Below are positions 61,382-64,000 of a DNA stretch of 64,000 bases, in pieces. Position 1 is the first letter of the stretch; each line of letters opens with the position of its first letter. The notes under the pieces were generated by a model. That model saw only the letters and a program-made list of their open reading frames with translations, had not been told where the DNA came from and did no database searches. The stretch spans positions 50,391-114,390 of the forward strand of contig NZ_LCZJ02000017.1 in NCBI RefSeq assembly GCF_001012825.1, read 5' to 3'. The translations under genes and the position numbers were made by a program. The stretch is from Paenibacillus etheri. GTDB lineage: Bacteria > Bacillota > Bacilli > Paenibacillales > Paenibacillaceae.

Positions 61382-62080
61382 ATGCAAACAATAAATGACC
61401 GTGAAGCTGTCCGTGCCTTGGCAGTGAAGAACGGTCTGGACGGAATTTTTAGCCCGCTGGTAACGCATAGAATGGAGTTGAGACGTTATGCGGATGAAGA
61501 GAAGCTGTGTTTGGTTGGCGATCAATTGGATGGGATGTTCATATTGGTCGAGGGCAAGCTCAAAATTCAGACGCTGTTGCCAAACGGGAAGTCTATGCTG
61601 GTGCGGTTTACAAATCCGATATCTGTAATTGGGGATGTGGAGCTGCTTCATCGCTTTCCTGTTAAGAATCAAGTGGAGTCCGTGGGGGAGAGCTTGATTC
61701 TTTTTGCCGGGAGAAGATTACTGCTAAGAGAGCTTGAGGAAAATACAGCTTTGTTACGTTTTCTCGTAGGGGAACTTAGTCACAAATTGCATACGCTAGG
61801 CCAAGCCTCCGCACTTAACCTGTTGTATCCGGTGGAGAATCGATTTGCCAGTTATTTAATGTCTTTATTCGCCGATAAAAACGGTGACCGACGTGTGGAG
61901 GAGATTCGGACCTCTAGCCTTATAGAGACAGCAGAACTGCTTGGAACAAGCTATCGGCATCTTAATCGAATCGTACGTCGTTTTATTGATGAAGGAATTA
62001 TTGCACGAAATCGTGGACGCTTAAGTGTACTGGATGAATCGAAGCTCGCTGAGCTGGCAAACGGAAATTTATACGAATAG
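61382..62080 (+). CDS. Crp/Fnr-family regulator (YeiL-like)
   Basis: A 232-residue regulator with a cyclic-nucleotide-binding-type beta roll (LVGDQLDGMFILVEGKLKIQTLLPNGKSMLVRFTNPISVIGDVELL) and a C-terminal winged helix (SLIETAELLGTSYRHLNRIVRRFIDEGIIARNRGRLSVLD). No cysteine cluster is at the N-terminus, so it is not an Fnr-type Fe-S sensor. The order and spacing fit E. coli YeiL, a Crp-like protein. The ligand is unknown. GAGGGGGCACC precedes the ATG. A terminator follows directly. Confidence 0.88.
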   Translation: MQTINDREAVRALAVKNGLDGIFSPLVTHRMELRRYADEEKLCLVGDQLDGMFILVEGKLKIQTLLPNGKSMLVRFTNPISVIGDVELLHRFPVKNQVESVGESLILFAGRRLLLRELEENTALLRFLVGELSHKLHTLGQASALNLLYPVENRFASYLMSLFADKNGDRRVEEIRTSSLIETAELLGTSYRHLNRIVRRFIDEGIIARNRGRLSVLDESKLAELANGNLYE

Positions 62081-62091
62081 ACAGATGTTTG

Positions 62092-62135
62092 AAGACCATT
62101 ATTTCCTGCCCAGAGGCGGAGTAATGGTCTTTTTT
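62092..62135 (+). terminator. Rho-independent terminator
   Basis: AAGACCATTA (62092-62101) pairs with TAATGGTCTT (62122-62131) followed by further T residues. Confidence 0.88.
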
Positions 62136-62195
62136 AAATACAAGAACTTTTATGTTTTACACTTTAAAATATCTTTATATTTCTCGCATGAACGT

Positions 62196-62654
62196 TTGCA
62201 GTCGAGTAACAGCAGGTGCAACAGAACGAATATCAGATATTATGGGTGAAGTGGCTTCGGGAACAGATAAACAGATGAATGATCTGCAGACCAATACCAT
62301 TACAATCTCAGAAATATCGATAGGAATCGGTCAAATTGCCTCGCATCGATCTGCGTCGTTTGCTATTGCCGGAGATGAATCACTTCAGGCAGAAGGCAGC
62401 AGATGGAATCCATTAATCGATCCATACAATCTTTGTCACAGCAAGTTCAAGGCTTTGTGAATCGATCACAGGAAATTGGCAGTATTGTAACAGTCATATG
62501 ATGAGCAGTATGAGTGAAGTAAGGGGAGGCATGGCATGTGTCGGCAGCATCACAAGAGCAAAGGGCTTCGGTGGAACAAATTGCTTCCTCTGCAAGCGAA
62601 TTAAACTTAATGGCTCATGGACTACAGAGGTTGGTAGCTAGATTTAATGTATAG
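62196..62654 (+). pseudogene. Remnant of a methyl-accepting chemotaxis protein gene
   Basis: Fragments of an MCP signalling domain appear in shifting frames: ISDIMGEVASGTDKQMNDL and ISIGIGQIA near 62223-62342, then MESINRSIQSLSQQVQGF at 62403-62457 ending in a stop after ITVI-like sequence, and ASQEQRASVEQIASSASELN with RLVARFNV and a stop at 62652-62654. The intact receptor, its membrane helices and the highly conserved hairpin tip are gone. Several deletions and stops are present, so this is an old, non-functional copy. Confidence 0.8.
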
Positions 62655-63015
62655 GGTGAGCTTCAGAGAGTTGAGGGGTAATCCCAGAGCTCTCTGGAGC
62701 TTTCTTTTTTAATTTGGTTGAACGTAAGATCCCACATACTAAGCATAGAAATCGCCATCGACGTCCACCTACCTATAACTTATATTATTACCATTATTAG
62801 TTAGTTTGTGGTCAACCTCTGGGTATTGATCAAAGACTTAGTGAAGTGAGAGTCAAGGATACTGGAGGACAGGCAGCTAATAATGAAGCGATTGTTAAGT
62901 CTCGTTGAAAACTATCAGGTCCATTTTAGGAGGCGAATGTCTATAACAATACTATTTTGAAAGCGTATTCTTATTAGCTGCATAGCTTCACAAAACTTTG
63001 GGAGGTGGTTCTCTA
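62655..63015 (+). other. Gene-poor stretch with remnant ORF and promoter region
   Basis: Contains a small hairpin with T run (about 62675-62710), a short open piece (about 62819-62908) reading GIDQRLSEVRVKDTGGQAAN then NEAIVKSR with no start, and the leader of the downstream secreted-protein gene. A cre-like site, TGAAAGCGTATTCT (62958-62971, 12 of 14 consensus positions), lies 45 bases before that gene, so catabolite control is possible. No complete gene seen. Confidence 0.5.
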
Positions 63016-64000
63016 ATGATAGCAGCTTCTAAAAAAATTACGGGTAAGACAGCAATAATGTATTTATTGATTGTAATATTATTTGTAGGTCAATTAGCAT
63101 TATATCCCTCGGTGAGTTTAGCAGCGGGAAATTTAGCCCAAGGGAAGAGTATTACTTCAAGCACATTTGGTGATGTATATGTACCAGCTAATGCTAATGA
63201 CAGCAACCAGGGAACGTATTGGGAAAGTGCAAGTAACGCATTCCCGCAATGGATAAAAGTGGACTTAGGTGACGTAAGCAACGTCAATCAGGTTGTTCTA
63301 AAACTGCCGACGAACTGGGAAACAAGAACTCAAACATTATCGGTACAGGGGAGCTCAGATGACTCTTCGTACACTAACTTAGCAGCCTCTGCTAATTACA
63401 CCTTTAATCCAGCAAGCGGATCTAATACTGTAACCATTGACTTTACGGCTGCAAGCGTTAGATATGTTAAATTGAACTTTACAGCAAATACAGGATGGCC
63501 AGCAGCACAGTTATCGGAATTTGAGATTTATGGCAGCACAACGACACTCCCAACGACAGGATATGAAGCGGAGAACGCTGCTTTATCCGGTGGAGCAAAA
63601 ATCAATACAGACCATACTGGTTATACCGGAACCGGATTTGTAGATGGCTATTTGACTCAAGGAGCAACGGCTGCCTTTAGTGTTAATGTTGCCTCTGCTG
63701 GAAACTATGATGCCGCATTGAAATATGCAAATGCTTCAGGCAGCACAAAAACAATAAGTATTTATGTAAACGGGACGAAAATAAAGCAAACTTCGCTTTT
63801 AAATCTGGCCAACTGGAACACATGGTCAACAAAGATTAAAACGCTTGCCTTGAATGCTGGCGCTAACACGATTACTTATAAATATGATGCAGGTGATACT
63901 GGAAACGTGAATCTGGACAACCTGATCCTTACTCCATCTTCAGCACCGACAGCAACACCAACCCCAACGGCAACGGCAACGGCAACCCCAACCCCAACCC
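63016..64000 (+). CDS. Secreted multi-domain carbohydrate-binding protein (3' partial)
   Basis: ATG at 63016 follows GGGAGGTGG. The frame stays open to the window edge, so only the first 328 residues are visible. A signal peptide (KKITGKTAIMYLLIVILFVGQLALY, cleavage near SLAAG) is followed by an F5/8C (discoidin, CBM32-like) domain to about residue 178 with the pattern WIKVDLGDVSNVNQVVLKLP and AQLSEFEIYG, then a CBM6/CBM35-type domain from YEAENAALSGGAKI to NLDNLILTP, and a Thr-Pro-Ala linker. Enzymes of this form in Paenibacillus attack plant or fungal polysaccharides; the catalytic domain lies beyond the window. A cre-like site is upstream. Confidence 0.88.
   Translation, partial: MIAASKKITGKTAIMYLLIVILFVGQLALYPSVSLAAGNLAQGKSITSSTFGDVYVPANANDSNQGTYWESASNAFPQWIKVDLGDVSNVNQVVLKLPTNWETRTQTLSVQGSSDDSSYTNLAASANYTFNPASGSNTVTIDFTAASVRYVKLNFTANTGWPAAQLSEFEIYGSTTTLPTTGYEAENAALSGGAKINTDHTGYTGTGFVDGYLTQGATAAFSVNVASAGNYDAALKYANASGSTKTISIYVNGTKIKQTSLLNLANWNTWSTKIKTLALNAGANTITYKYDAGDTGNVNLDNLILTPSSAPTATPTPTATATATPTPT

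Noticed and set aside
1-64000. Prophage, integron or transposon boundaries
   Set aside because: No integrase, transposase, tRNA target or matching inverted ends were found, and gene content looks ordinary throughout.

Overview
The window looks like chromosomal DNA of a Paenibacillus-type Firmicute. Most genes have strong GGAGG-like ribosome binding sites, GTG and TTG starts are common, and compact hairpin-plus-T-run terminators are frequent. Family content fits too: a YesM/YesN two-component system next to a CUT1 sugar importer that carries no ATPase gene of its own, PdxK of the Bacillus type, Amj, a SasA-type alarmone synthetase, FetAB, CidA/LrgB, a KinB-like histidine kinase, and several glycoside hydrolases. 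This is inference from protein families, not a taxonomic test. No rRNA, tRNA, CRISPR array, phage or transposase gene was seen.

Region 1 to 18 kb is mainly carbohydrate handling. It starts with the tail of an unidentified membrane protein, pdxK and a family 2 glycosyltransferase. A sensor kinase and AraC-type response regulator (minus strand) then face a five-gene operon: solute-binding lipoprotein, two permeases, a second closely related solute-binding lipoprotein, and a GH31 glycosidase. The shared upstream region carries two pairs of direct repeats that look like operators for the regulator. A GH30 glycosidase and a divergent AraC regulator follow, then a glycosyltransferase, a hydrolase and a GNAT protein.

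Region 19 to 28 kb is an L-rhamnose operon: rhaEW (aldolase plus lactaldehyde dehydrogenase), a DeoR-type regulator, lutABC, rhaB and rhaA. Placing lutABC inside the operon gives a route from rhamnose through lactaldehyde and L-lactate to pyruvate. The rhaB 5' end has no usable in-frame start and reads as a one-base indel.

Region 28 to 54 kb is a mosaic of single genes and short operons. It holds a Vat-type acetyltransferase, an HxlR regulator with a nitroreductase, CidA/LrgB, tiny genes that are easy to overlook, a frameshifted DUF523 gene, Amj, signal peptidase I, an HD-GYP protein, SasA, a truncated GH9 gene, FetAB, a cupin protein with a repeat tail and a malic enzyme. The most striking item is a nine-codon leader ORF ending Arg-Leu-Arg in front of an alpha/beta hydrolase at 42.3 kb. 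Base pairing between the leader and the hydrolase ribosome binding site suggests drug-inducible translation attenuation.

Region 54 to 64 kb holds a KinB-like kinase with an overlapping lipoprotein gene, an SgrR-type regulator, a DUF4173 membrane protein, two perfect palindromes, a Crp/Fnr regulator, a decayed chemotaxis receptor, and the first part of a large secreted carbohydrate-binding protein that runs off the right edge.
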